The notes under the pieces: generated by a model | Told to the model about the DNA's origin: nothing | Databases searched by the model: none | Seen by the model: only the letters and a program-made list of their open reading frames with translations | NCBI GenBank assembly: GCA_905233785.1 | Contig: CAJOCV010000181.1 | Coordinates: 1 to 5,397, forward strand | Length of the DNA: 5,397 bases | Direction of reading: 5' to 3' | Source of the DNA: an uncultured Oscillospiraceae bacterium | GTDB taxonomy: Bacteria; Bacillota; Clostridia; Oscillospirales; Oscillospiraceae | Shown: one piece after another, positions 1 through 5,397 of the stretch | Numbering within the stretch: position 1 is the first letter of the stretch | How the letters are laid out: the number at the start of each line of letters is the position of its first letter | Program-made: the position numbers and the translations under genes

Positions 1-987
1 GACGAGGTGGTAGGTGTAGTCCTCCATAAAGCCGGAGGCTCCGTTGCCGCCCTCACCCATGGCCTTGAGGATGGCGGTCATGGCGGAAACCTTCCAGTCA
101 CCCTCGCCGCCGTAGCCGTAGCCCTGGGCCATCAGATGCTGGCTGGCAAGGCCCGGCAGCTGCTCCATGCCGTAGAGATCCTGGAAGGTGTTGGTGAAGG
201 CCCTGCAACCCTCGCGGTCGAGCATCTTCTTCATGGCAATCTCTTCCTTCGCCTGGTAGCGGATGGCGGCGGTGTTGTCGGTGTTGAGGTCGTAGTGCGC
301 CAGATACTCTTTATAGAGCGCGTCCACTTCCTCATCCGTGACGGCGTTCATTTCTTTGACCAGATCGCCCACGGCCCAGGTGTTCACCTGCCAGCCGAGC
401 TTCCGCTGCACCTCGACCTTGTCGCCTTCGGTGACGGCGACCTCGCGCATGTTGTCGCCAAAGCGCATGACCTTCATCTCTTTGGAGACAGCGACGCCTA
501 CCGCGGCTTTCATCCAGTCTGCAATGCGTTTGTGGACCTTCTCATCCTGCCAGTAGCCTGCCACGACCTTGCGCGGCTTACGCAGCCGTGCGCCGATAAA
601 CCCGTGCTCCCGGTCGCCATGCGCCGCCTGGTTCAGGTTCATGAAGTCCATGTCGATCTCGTCGTTCGGGATCTCCTTGTTATACTGCGTGGCGAAGTGG
701 AGCCAGGGCTTTTGCAGGGCAGCCAGGCCGTTGATCCACATCTTGCTGGGAGAGAAGGTGTGGCACCAGGTGATGATGCCGGCACACTCGTCGCGGTAAT
801 TGGCCTCCTTGACCACGTCGGTGATCTCCTCGTTTGTCTTGGCCGTCACCTTATACACCAGCGGATAGGGCAGCACCTTGGAGAGTTCCGCCGCCATTTC
901 TCTGGCGCGCTCTTCTACCGTTTCCAGAACCTCCGGGCCGTACAGGAACTGACTGCCGACCACAAACCAGAACTCATATTGTTTCAT
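1..987 (-). CDS. araA: L-arabinose isomerase, N-terminal 329 residues (3' end outside window)
   Basis: AraA converts L-arabinose to L-ribulose in the cytoplasm, the first step of the bacterial arabinose pathway, before ribulokinase and ribulose-5-phosphate 4-epimerase. The minus-strand translation starts MKQYEFWFVVGSQFLYGPE and contains family hallmarks: HTFSPSKMWINGL, IDMDFMNLNQAAHG, FGDNMREVAVTEGDKV, VNTWAVGDLV, GYGYGGEGDWK and FMEDYTYH. By alignment from memory with E. coli AraA, E295 (in GEGDWK) and E322 (in FMEDYTY) match the metal-binding/catalytic glutamates E306 and E333. The two later histidines (E. coli H350, H450) lie beyond the edge; bacterial AraA is about 500 residues, so roughly 165 are missing. 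The start at 987 is supported by GGAGG at 1000-996, 8 nt upstream. The frame is open to base 1. The gene lies 48 bp downstream of the TetR gene on the same strand. No araB or araD is visible, though they may lie to the left. Confidence 0.97.
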   Translation of the reverse strand, partial: MKQYEFWFVVGSQFLYGPEVLETVEERAREMAAELSKVLPYPLVYKVTAKTNEEITDVVKEANYRDECAGIITWCHTFSPSKMWINGLAALQKPWLHFATQYNKEIPNDEIDMDFMNLNQAAHGDREHGFIGARLRKPRKVVAGYWQDEKVHKRIADWMKAAVGVAVSKEMKVMRFGDNMREVAVTEGDKVEVQRKLGWQVNTWAVGDLVKEMNAVTDEEVDALYKEYLAHYDLNTDNTAAIRYQAKEEIAMKKMLDREGCRAFTNTFQDLYGMEQLPGLASQHLMAQGYGYGGEGDWKVSAMTAILKAMGEGGNGASGFMEDYTYHLV

Positions 988-1035
988 TGATTACGCCTCC
1001 GATGATTATATTTTTTGAACAAAGTCTTAGAACGC

Positions 1036-1614
1036 TTACCAGTCAATCAGCGCCTGTTGCACTGTCCCCTGACGATGGATGAGATCATACAGTTCGGCAG
1101 GCTCTTCGCAGCAGCCGTTTTGCAGCCACATTCGCACCACAGCTGTCATTCCTACAAGAAAAAAAGCACCGTGATACTCCATTTCCTTCTGTGAGCGCGC
1201 GCCGAAATGTTCCGGACTTGCGGCAGCAGTATAGCGAGAACGGATCGTGTCCCATGTCAACTGAAGCACACCGTATTTTTTGCTCTCCGACAAATAATAC
1301 ATGTAAAACTCCTTGTGTTCGCGGATGAACGTAAAAACCTCGATGAAACAGTCGCGCGCTGACGCTCCCTCATCCAACTTGCGGAAGAAAGTTTCCGTCA
1401 TTAGGCGAGACATGTTTCCTTCCACCTTTTCCACAAGGTCGTAGACGTCCCGATAGTGGGCATAGAAGGTGGAGCGGTGGATATCCGTCCGCTCGCAGAT
1501 CTCCCGGACGGTGATTTTGGCGATCGGGCGGTGCTCCTGCGTCATCATTTGATACACCACACGGATGATTTTCTCATCCGTTTCGCGGATCAAACGGTTG
1601 TTTTTGACATTCAT
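1036..1614 (-). CDS. TetR/AcrR-family transcriptional repressor, likely regulator of the adjacent MATE pump
   Basis: A 192-residue protein of normal TetR-family length. Residues about 10-60 form the N-terminal DNA-binding domain. The helix-turn-helix runs at about 34-54, with ITVREICERTDIHRSTFYAH followed by Y54 and the YDLVE start of helix 4; the 'RSTFY.HY' signature is characteristic. The C-terminal part is helical and carries a block at about 151-167 (FFLVGMTAVVRMWLQNG), then EEPAEL, resembling the TetR_C ligand/dimerisation domains of DhaS-like regulators. It is divergent from the MATE gene across a 127-bp control region with operator-like dyads, so autoregulation and repression of the pump are the natural inference. 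The inducer cannot be told from sequence. The start at 1614 is preceded by a GGGGG tract (1628-1624) 9 nt upstream; an ATG at 1610 is out of frame. The gene looks less GC-rich than its neighbours, which may reflect separate ancestry. Confidence 0.9.
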   Translation of the reverse strand: MNVKNNRLIRETDEKIIRVVYQMMTQEHRPIAKITVREICERTDIHRSTFYAHYRDVYDLVEKVEGNMSRLMTETFFRKLDEGASARDCFIEVFTFIREHKEFYMYYLSESKKYGVLQLTWDTIRSRYTAAASPEHFGARSQKEMEYHGAFFLVGMTAVVRMWLQNGCCEEPAELYDLIHRQGTVQQALIDW

Positions 1615-1634
1615 AAAGCCAATCCCCCATTAAT

Positions 1635-1659
1635 CCGACATATATTCGAATATTATCGG
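1635..1659. promoter_or_regulatory. Imperfect dyad, candidate TetR operator 1
   Basis: The perfect 12-bp palindrome ATATTCGAATAT (1642-1653) is flanked by inverted arms CCGA (1635-1638) and TCGG (1656-1659), with 3 and 2 nt between core and arms. It lies between the divergent genes. It directly abuts the candidate -35 of the MATE promoter (1660) and sits in the predicted leader of the repressor mRNA. The form, GC arms around an AT-rich centre, is usual for TetR-family operators. Binding by the neighbouring regulator is inferred, not shown. Confidence 0.6.
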
Positions 1660-1688
1660 TTGTATTGTTTCCCAGGCGGTAGTATACT
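1660..1688 (+). promoter_or_regulatory. Sigma-70-type promoter for the MATE gene
   Basis: The -35 TTGTAT (1660-1665) and -10 TATACT (1683-1688) are separated by 17 bp, the ideal spacing. Transcription would start near 1695, giving a leader of about 47 nt before the MATE start codon. The -35 touches the right arm of dyad 1, and the -10 lies inside dyad 2, so a repressor bound at either site would block polymerase. Confidence 0.65.
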
Positions 1689-1696
1689 ATAACCGC
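1676..1696. promoter_or_regulatory. Imperfect dyad over both -10 boxes, candidate TetR operator 2
   Basis: The 10-bp palindrome TAGTATACTA (1680-1689) is flanked by GCGG (1676-1679) and, after a 3-nt offset, CCGC (1693-1696). The element covers the -10 hexamers of both divergent promoters, the place where a single repressor could shut both genes. Its centre is about 37 bp from the centre of dyad 1. The core palindromy is partly forced by the two overlapping TATACT boxes, but the GCGG/CCGC arms are not. Operator function is inferred. Confidence 0.5.
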
Positions 1697-1709
1697 ATTA
1701 AGAAAACAA
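1681..1709 (-). promoter_or_regulatory. Sigma-70-type promoter for the TetR gene, overlapping the MATE promoter
   Basis: On the minus strand, TTGTTT (1709-1704) and TATACT (1686-1681) are 17 bp apart. The -10 shares the palindrome AGTATACT (1681-1688) with the -10 of the opposite promoter, so the two promoters are back to back and mutually exclusive. Transcription would start near 1674, giving a leader of about 60 nt that contains dyad 1. Confidence 0.55.
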
Positions 1710-1741
1710 GTGTCTGATTATTGTGCAATGGGTGATTCTCT

Positions 1742-3082
1742 ATGAAAAATGAAAAACTGCTGCGGGAGGGCAGCGTCTGGCAGCTTTTGCTCAAACTGAG
1801 CCTCCCGGTGATCCTGATTATGATGGTCACGGTTCTGTACAACATGGCCGACGTCTTTTTTATCGGGCGAAGCGGTGACCGCTATCAGCTCGCCGCGATC
1901 TCGCTGGCCGGGCCGGTTTTTACCACGATCTCCGCCTTCAACACGCTGATCGGTTTCGGCGGCTGTACCGCCTGTTCGATCGCACTCGGCGAAGGGCGGA
2001 ACGATCTTGTGAAAAAATACAGTGCCTTCGTTGTTTACGCATCTCTCGCGCTCGGCTTTGTTTTGATGGTACTCATTCTCAGTGGGATGCGCGTTCTGAT
2101 TGCTTTGCTGGGCACAAATGAGGAAACGGCCGCCTATACGGCGGAGTATCTGCGGATCCTCGCTCTGGGAGCGCCCTTTATGATTCTCGGCGGTGGATTG
2201 GGCAATACCATCCGTGCCGACGGAGACGTGAAGAATGCCATGCTGGCTTCTCTGTCCGGAACCGTCCTCAACATCATCCTCGACCCGCTGTTCATTTCCG
2301 TCTTTCGCTGGGGCTGCCGCGGCGCGGCGTTGGCGACCGTGATCGGCAACATCGTCAGTCTGGTTTTGCTGCTGCGGGCCATGCGGGAAAAGAATGCCTT
2401 TTCCCTCTCGATCAAAGAATTCACGCTGCGCAGGGAAATTTCCCTGCGTGTGCTGGGGCTCGGCCTGCCGATGGCAGCCAGCACGCTGCTCATGAGCTTT
2501 TCCTCCGCGATCTCCAACCGGCTCACCGTGTCCTACGGCAATGTCGCCGTTGCGGCGCGCTCTGTCGCGGGGAAGAGCGCCATGCTGATCCCGATGATCG
2601 TCATGGGTCTGTGCATGGGCGTTCAGCCCGCCATCTCTTTCGTCTACGGCTGCCGCGATCGGGCGCGCCTGCGCAAAATCGTCTTCGGCGTAGGCGCCGT
2701 GTGCGTGGGCGTGGCTGCGCTGATGTCCGCCGTGTTCTTCCTCTTCCGTGAGCAATTCGTCGCAGCCTTCAGTTCGGATGCGGAGATCATCTCTCTCGGA
2801 AAGACCATGATGCTCGGCACGCTGCTGGCCGTCCCGGTGGAGGGCGTATACCACATGTGCTCGACCTTCCTGCAGGCGACGGGCAAGGTGAGCTTCGCAA
2901 CGCTGACCTCCCTGATGCAGAAGGGGCTGGTTTTTCTGCCGGTGCTGCTTCTGATGGAGAAGCTCTTCGGTCTGGACGGGATCATTTTCTCAAACGCCGT
3001 CACGACCCTGATTTCCACGGGCATCGCGCTGCTTCTCTGCCGCAGCTGGAGCCGACAGATGCTTTCGACCGCAAAGGGATAA
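1742..3082 (+). CDS. MATE-family multidrug efflux transporter
   Basis: A 446-residue inner-membrane protein, the usual length for MATE (multi antimicrobial extrusion) pumps, which export drugs or metabolites in exchange for Na+ or H+. About twelve hydrophobic segments can be drawn in two six-helix halves (about 14-215 and 235-435). Family motifs include LYNMADVFFIG (32-42) in helix 1, the LRILALGAPFMI stretch at 137-148, NTIRADGDVKNAM (155-167) after helix 4, and LNIILDPLFI (176-185) in helix 5. The pattern resembles the MepA-like/clostridial subgroup more than NorM, but I cannot fix the subfamily or substrate. The start at 1742 has a modest Shine-Dalgarno, GGGTGA (1730-1735), 6 nt upstream; an ATG at 1728 is out of frame. 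The gene has its own promoter, is divergent from the TetR gene, and ends just before a strong terminator, so it is probably monocistronic. The frame is intact. Confidence 0.95.
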   Translation: MKNEKLLREGSVWQLLLKLSLPVILIMMVTVLYNMADVFFIGRSGDRYQLAAISLAGPVFTTISAFNTLIGFGGCTACSIALGEGRNDLVKKYSAFVVYASLALGFVLMVLILSGMRVLIALLGTNEETAAYTAEYLRILALGAPFMILGGGLGNTIRADGDVKNAMLASLSGTVLNIILDPLFISVFRWGCRGAALATVIGNIVSLVLLLRAMREKNAFSLSIKEFTLRREISLRVLGLGLPMAASTLLMSFSSAISNRLTVSYGNVAVAARSVAGKSAMLIPMIVMGLCMGVQPAISFVYGCRDRARLRKIVFGVGAVCVGVAALMSAVFFLFREQFVAAFSSDAEIISLGKTMMLGTLLAVPVEGVYHMCSTFLQATGKVSFATLTSLMQKGLVFLPVLLLMEKLFGLDGIIFSNAVTTLISTGIALLLCRSWSRQMLSTAKG

Positions 3083-3093
3083 GGAACTCAACC

Positions 3094-3136
3094 GCCCCTG
3101 CCATCCTTCCGGGATGGCAGGGGCAGTTTTTGTTTT
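3094..3136 (+). terminator. Rho-independent terminator after the MATE gene
   Basis: A perfect 13-bp stem (3094-3106 with 3112-3124) with a 5-nt loop is followed by TTTTTGTTTT (3127-3136). It begins 11 bp after the pump's stop codon. On the minus strand the same hairpin begins 10 nt after the TAA at 3137-3135, which would be the original stop of the GH43 gene. It lacks a good U-tract in that direction, so it may only weakly terminate or protect the opposing transcript. Confidence 0.93.
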
Positions 3137-3284
3137 ATGGCGTGAACGAAAAATCCAGAATATCCAGCTTTCCCTTTCCCTCATAGCAGAGGTACAGAGG
3201 ATGCGTCCCCGCGCAGGGGATCAGAGAGGCTGTGTACGCTTTCCAGTCCTTTGAAGGGCAGAGCCCGATTTCCGCAAGGGTTTC
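3135..3284 (-). pseudogene. Out-of-frame C-terminal tail of the GH43 gene
   Basis: Reading the minus strand in the -1 frame from 3284 gives 49 sensible codons: ETLAEIGLCPSKDWKAY, then a stretch ending AGTHPLYLCYEGKGKLDILD and FSFTP, stopping at TAA (3137-3135). This resembles the last beta-strands of the CBM6-like module usually found at the end of such GH43 proteins (the 'AGTHPLYL.YEG.G..D.L.F.F' pattern). It joins smoothly to residue 423 of the upstream frame. The segment is therefore the displaced end of the same gene, not a separate one; it has no start codon or ribosome binding site of its own. Confidence 0.85.
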
Positions 3285-4552
3285 GCCACATAGAGCGTGC
3301 CCCTTGCCGAGCCGCGCACACGCACCGTGATCCGCTCGGCTCCGGTCAGATCGAAGTACTTGAAGCCCGCGACGAGCCCGTCTTTCCCGTTGGCGATGTA
3401 TGACCGGGGCGGCGTGCCGCCTTTTTCCGGGTCATAATCCGGCCCGTCCTGCGTGATATAGGGGTGACGGTTCATCATGGCCATGGGATGGGAGTAGGTG
3501 GGCGTCAGCTTTCCGTAGAGATTACAGGCGATGCCCGCGGAATACGTTCCCTCTGCCTTGAGCGGGCCGCCGTTGAGACCGCAGGAGGTGAGCTCCACCT
3601 GGGGAATGTTGCCGTCGGGCAGGATGGTGACCTCTTCTGCGCCGCCCTGACGGGAGCAGATGCTGCGGTTGGTCTCCCTGTGATAGAAGATATAGTATTT
3701 GCCGTTGATCAGCTCCAGCCCGCCGTGGTTGTTGCCGAAGCAGTTGAGAGGTTTTCCCTCTTTGCCGGGAAAGAGATCGCAGTTGGACACCACCACGCCG
3801 CCGTAGCGGAAGCCGCCGTCCGGCCGATCACTCACGGCATAGCAGAGCTCATGGTTGGTAAGGGAAGAGTAGACCAGATAATAGCGCCCGCCGATCTTGC
3901 GGATGGAGCTGGCCTCAAAGAATTCATGGCCCTCGAAGCCTGTGCCTTCCGATTCGCCCAGCAGGGGCAGCAGCTTTTTCGGCTCGGTCTTCAGCGTCAC
4001 CATATCGTCACAGAGGGTCATGACCACCGAGGCCTTCGGCTCCTTGCCGATTTCCTTTTTGGTACGGGGGCCATTGCCGGAATAGAGATAGATCTCCCCG
4101 CCGTCGATAAACACGCCGGGGTCAAACTGAATCGTGTCGCCGGGGCGCTCACCCAGGACGCCGCCTTTGGCGTCCTTCACGAGACCGTAAAAGGCATACT
4201 GTCCGGCCGGTGTGTCGCAGACCGCGACGCCGATGGACTTGATTTTGTCGTCCGGGCAGTAGTAGAGATAATAGCGTCCGTCCTTGCCCTGCACCACGTC
4301 CGGTGCCCAAAGCTCATGCCGGCCGTCGGCCATACGCGGATCCTGTGTTTTCCTGTAGATTACGCCCTCATAGCGCCAGTCCGTCAGATCGGTCACGGGC
4401 GCGGACCAGCAGACGTAGTCGTTGGGGCAGAATTTTTTGCCGCCAAAGGCGTCATGACTGCCGTAGAGATAGACGCGCTCGCCGAACACATGGGGCTCTC
4501 CGTCGGGAACGTATTCCCACAGCGGAAGATAGGGATTAAAAACCTGCTTCAT
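3221..4552 (-). CDS. Glycoside hydrolase family 43 protein (beta-xylosidase/alpha-L-arabinofuranosidase type), C-terminus frameshifted
   Basis: GH43 enzymes are five-bladed beta-propellers that remove xylose or arabinose from hemicellulose side chains or oligomers. The frame as it stands gives 443 residues. Residues about 1-310 are the catalytic domain: the likely base D17 (in VPDGEPHVFG), the pKa-modulating D144 (in IQFDPGVFIDGG) and the acid E213 (in HEFFEASSIRKIGGRYY); H276 (NNHGGLE) and H291 (FYHR) are also typical. Residues from about 330 are a CBM6-like sugar-binding module. After residue 423 the frame gives an unrelated 20-residue basic tail (starting KPLRKSG). The -1 frame restores the expected module end, predicting 472 residues. 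No signal peptide is seen, so it probably acts in the cytoplasm on imported oligosaccharides. GAGGTG (4563-4558) lies 5 nt before the start. The gene follows the GH2 gene by 13 nt, so the two are co-transcribed. The exact substrate is uncertain. Confidence 0.9.
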   Translation of the reverse strand: MKQVFNPYLPLWEYVPDGEPHVFGERVYLYGSHDAFGGKKFCPNDYVCWSAPVTDLTDWRYEGVIYRKTQDPRMADGRHELWAPDVVQGKDGRYYLYYCPDDKIKSIGVAVCDTPAGQYAFYGLVKDAKGGVLGERPGDTIQFDPGVFIDGGEIYLYSGNGPRTKKEIGKEPKASVVMTLCDDMVTLKTEPKKLLPLLGESEGTGFEGHEFFEASSIRKIGGRYYLVYSSLTNHELCYAVSDRPDGGFRYGGVVVSNCDLFPGKEGKPLNCFGNNHGGLELINGKYYIFYHRETNRSICSRQGGAEEVTILPDGNIPQVELTSCGLNGGPLKAEGTYSAGIACNLYGKLTPTYSHPMAMMNRHPYITQDGPDYDPEKGGTPPRSYIANGKDGLVAGFKYFDLTGAERITVRVRGSARGTLYVAKPLRKSGSALQRTGKRTQPL

Positions 4553-4565
4553 GGACGCACCTCAT

Positions 4566-5397
4566 TTACACGATTTGGATCTGAGCGGAAACGGACTCTC
4601 TGCCGTCTGAGGCATTTACTTTGACCGTGCCGCTCTCGCCAGCCCGGACGATAGCGAGCGCACGTCCGTAATAGGTGGTGAAGCTGCCGGTGTGGTACTG
4701 CTCCTCGGTGCAGGGATTGGCGCTGCCGAAGGCCAGCAGCTCGCCGCCCTCGACGGTCACGGTGATCTTCCGGTCGGCGTTGGATTCGACGATGCCGTTG
4801 GCTCCCTCGACGTTCACCGGGACATAGACGATCTCGCCGGTCTTGGCTTCCGTTTTCTCCGGCCGTACCGCGATCCCAAAGGGGCCGGAGGCGGAGACAA
4901 GCTCGCTTCTGCCGGTCTCGCGGCCGGAGGCGTCGTAGGCCACCGCCGTGACCGTGCCGGGAGCGTATTTCACCTTAAAGAGCGCCTTGCACTCCTTGAC
5001 CTTCTTTCGTCCGATGCTCTTGCCGTTGATCAGCAGCTCGACCTGCGCCTGATCGGAGTAGACCTCGACCTCGGCCTTGTTGCCCTCGCAGCCAGACCAG
5101 CTCCAGGAAAGGATGGCGTTGGTGCCGCGCCAGACCGATTTCGAAGGGCGCACGCCGGGATGGTTCACAGGACGTACCGCAAGGACGGGATTTCCTTCCA
5201 ATCCCCAGACCGTGGAAGCATATTTGCAGCTGCCGTCCGGGATGCCGAGGATGTCAATGACGCCCGCGCCGGCCAGCACCCAGGGGTAGGGCCGGTTGAA
5301 GGGCATGCCGCCGGTGTAGCTCCAGGCGCCGATGCCCGCTTCGCCCAGATAGTCCCAGCTTGTCCACATGAAGTCGCCCACGAGGTAGGGGTACTTC
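4566..5397 (-). CDS. Glycoside hydrolase family 2 (beta-galactosidase type), C-terminal 276 residues (5' end outside window)
   Basis: The minus-strand frame is open from 5396 to TAA at 4568-4566. It begins KYPYLVGDFMWTSWDYLGEA, the end of the TIM-barrel catalytic domain of GH2 enzymes, where the Trp-rich 'GDF.WT.WDYLGE' strand lines the active site. The catalytic glutamates lie upstream, outside the window. Residues about 90-165 (numbered from the window edge) fit the DUF4982-type Ig-like domain, with VEVYSDQAQVELLINGKSIG. Residues about 175-275 fit GH2 domain 5, with YVPVNVEGANG, VTVEGGELLAFGSANPCTE and TYYGRALAIVRAG. Such proteins are usually about 750-850 residues and hydrolyse beta-galactosides or related beta-glycosides; the true substrate cannot be told here. 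GTG at 5381 is internal, not a start. It is the upstream partner of the GH43 gene in one operon, 13 nt apart. Confidence 0.92.
   Translation of the reverse strand, partial: KYPYLVGDFMWTSWDYLGEAGIGAWSYTGGMPFNRPYPWVLAGAGVIDILGIPDGSCKYASTVWGLEGNPVLAVRPVNHPGVRPSKSVWRGTNAILSWSWSGCEGNKAEVEVYSDQAQVELLINGKSIGRKKVKECKALFKVKYAPGTVTAVAYDASGRETGRSELVSASGPFGIAVRPEKTEAKTGEIVYVPVNVEGANGIVESNADRKITVTVEGGELLAFGSANPCTEEQYHTGSFTTYYGRALAIVRAGESGTVKVNASDGRESVSAQIQIV

Noticed and set aside
7..990. Long plus-strand open frame of 327 codons opposite araA
   Set aside because: It is the mirror of the araA codons in a GC-rich gene. Its composition (rich in H, V, L, G, with no domain pattern) and the excellent AraA match on the other strand show it is a shadow.
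1005..1010. TATAAT on the minus strand upstream of araA
   Set aside because: It is a consensus -10 by sequence, but no -35 is found at 16-18 bp and the transcript would start inside the Shine-Dalgarno sequence. It is probably a chance match in an AT-rich gap.
1718..2854. Minus-strand open frame of 378 codons opposite the MATE gene
   Set aside because: Its translation is low-complexity and rich in H, Q, R, D and E, typical of antisense of a membrane protein gene. It has no recognisable domain, and the MATE frame is clearly real.
2857..3186. Plus-strand open frame overlapping the end of the MATE gene and the terminator
   Set aside because: It reads through a strong intrinsic terminator and overlaps the real pump frame; it has no ribosome binding site or recognisable protein.
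3275..3290. Programmed -1 ribosomal frameshift in the GH43 gene
   Set aside because: The sequence GCG AAA CCC does not form a canonical slippery heptamer, and I see no clear downstream stimulatory hairpin. A simple one-base loss explains it better.
3464..4624. Plus-strand open frame of 386 codons opposite GH43
   Set aside because: It is antisense to a well-supported GH43 gene, has no domain signature, and extends across the GH2-GH43 junction without respecting gene limits.
1..5397. CRISPR array, tRNA/rRNA, insertion sequence or phage features
   Set aside because: I saw no regularly spaced direct repeats, cloverleaf-like segments, transposase motifs or terminal inverted repeats. Noncoding space is limited to about 240 bp, which the promoters, dyads and terminator largely account for.

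Overview
The window holds five genes and fits a GC-rich anaerobic member of the Bacillota (Clostridia, of the gut or rumen Oscillospiraceae/Lachnospiraceae type). This is an inference from three things: strong GGAGG-type ribosome binding sites, leaderless (apparently cytoplasmic) glycoside hydrolases of families 2 and 43, and the MATE/TetR pair style. No taxonomic marker gene is present.

Layout, left to right. Positions 1-987 (minus strand) carry the N-terminal two thirds of L-arabinose isomerase (araA), cut by the left edge. Positions 1036-1614 (minus) encode a TetR-family repressor. Positions 1615-1741 form a compact AT-rich divergent control region with two overlapping, back-to-back promoters and two imperfect dyads that look like repressor operators. 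Positions 1742-3082 (plus) encode a 12-helix MATE-family efflux pump. It is followed by a strong intrinsic terminator at 3094-3136. Positions 3135-4552 (minus) carry a family 43 glycoside hydrolase whose last ~49 codons have been put out of frame by what looks like a one-base deletion near 3284. Positions 4566-5397 (minus) carry the C-terminal part of a family 2 glycoside hydrolase (beta-galactosidase type), cut by the right edge.

Functionally there are two themes. GH2, GH43 and AraA, all on the minus strand, form a hemicellulose/arabino-oligosaccharide locus: the hydrolases would release sugars from imported oligosaccharides and AraA would feed L-arabinose into the pentose phosphate pathway. 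Between GH43 and araA sits a self-contained TetR/MATE efflux module with its own divergent promoters and terminator. The repressor very probably controls itself and the pump. No terminator is visible between tetR and araA, which are 48 bp apart, so araA may be read from the repressor's promoter.

I see no RNA gene, CRISPR array, insertion sequence or clearly new system. The points most worth checking are the GH43 frameshift, the double-dyad divergent promoter, and the position of the efflux module inside a sugar locus.
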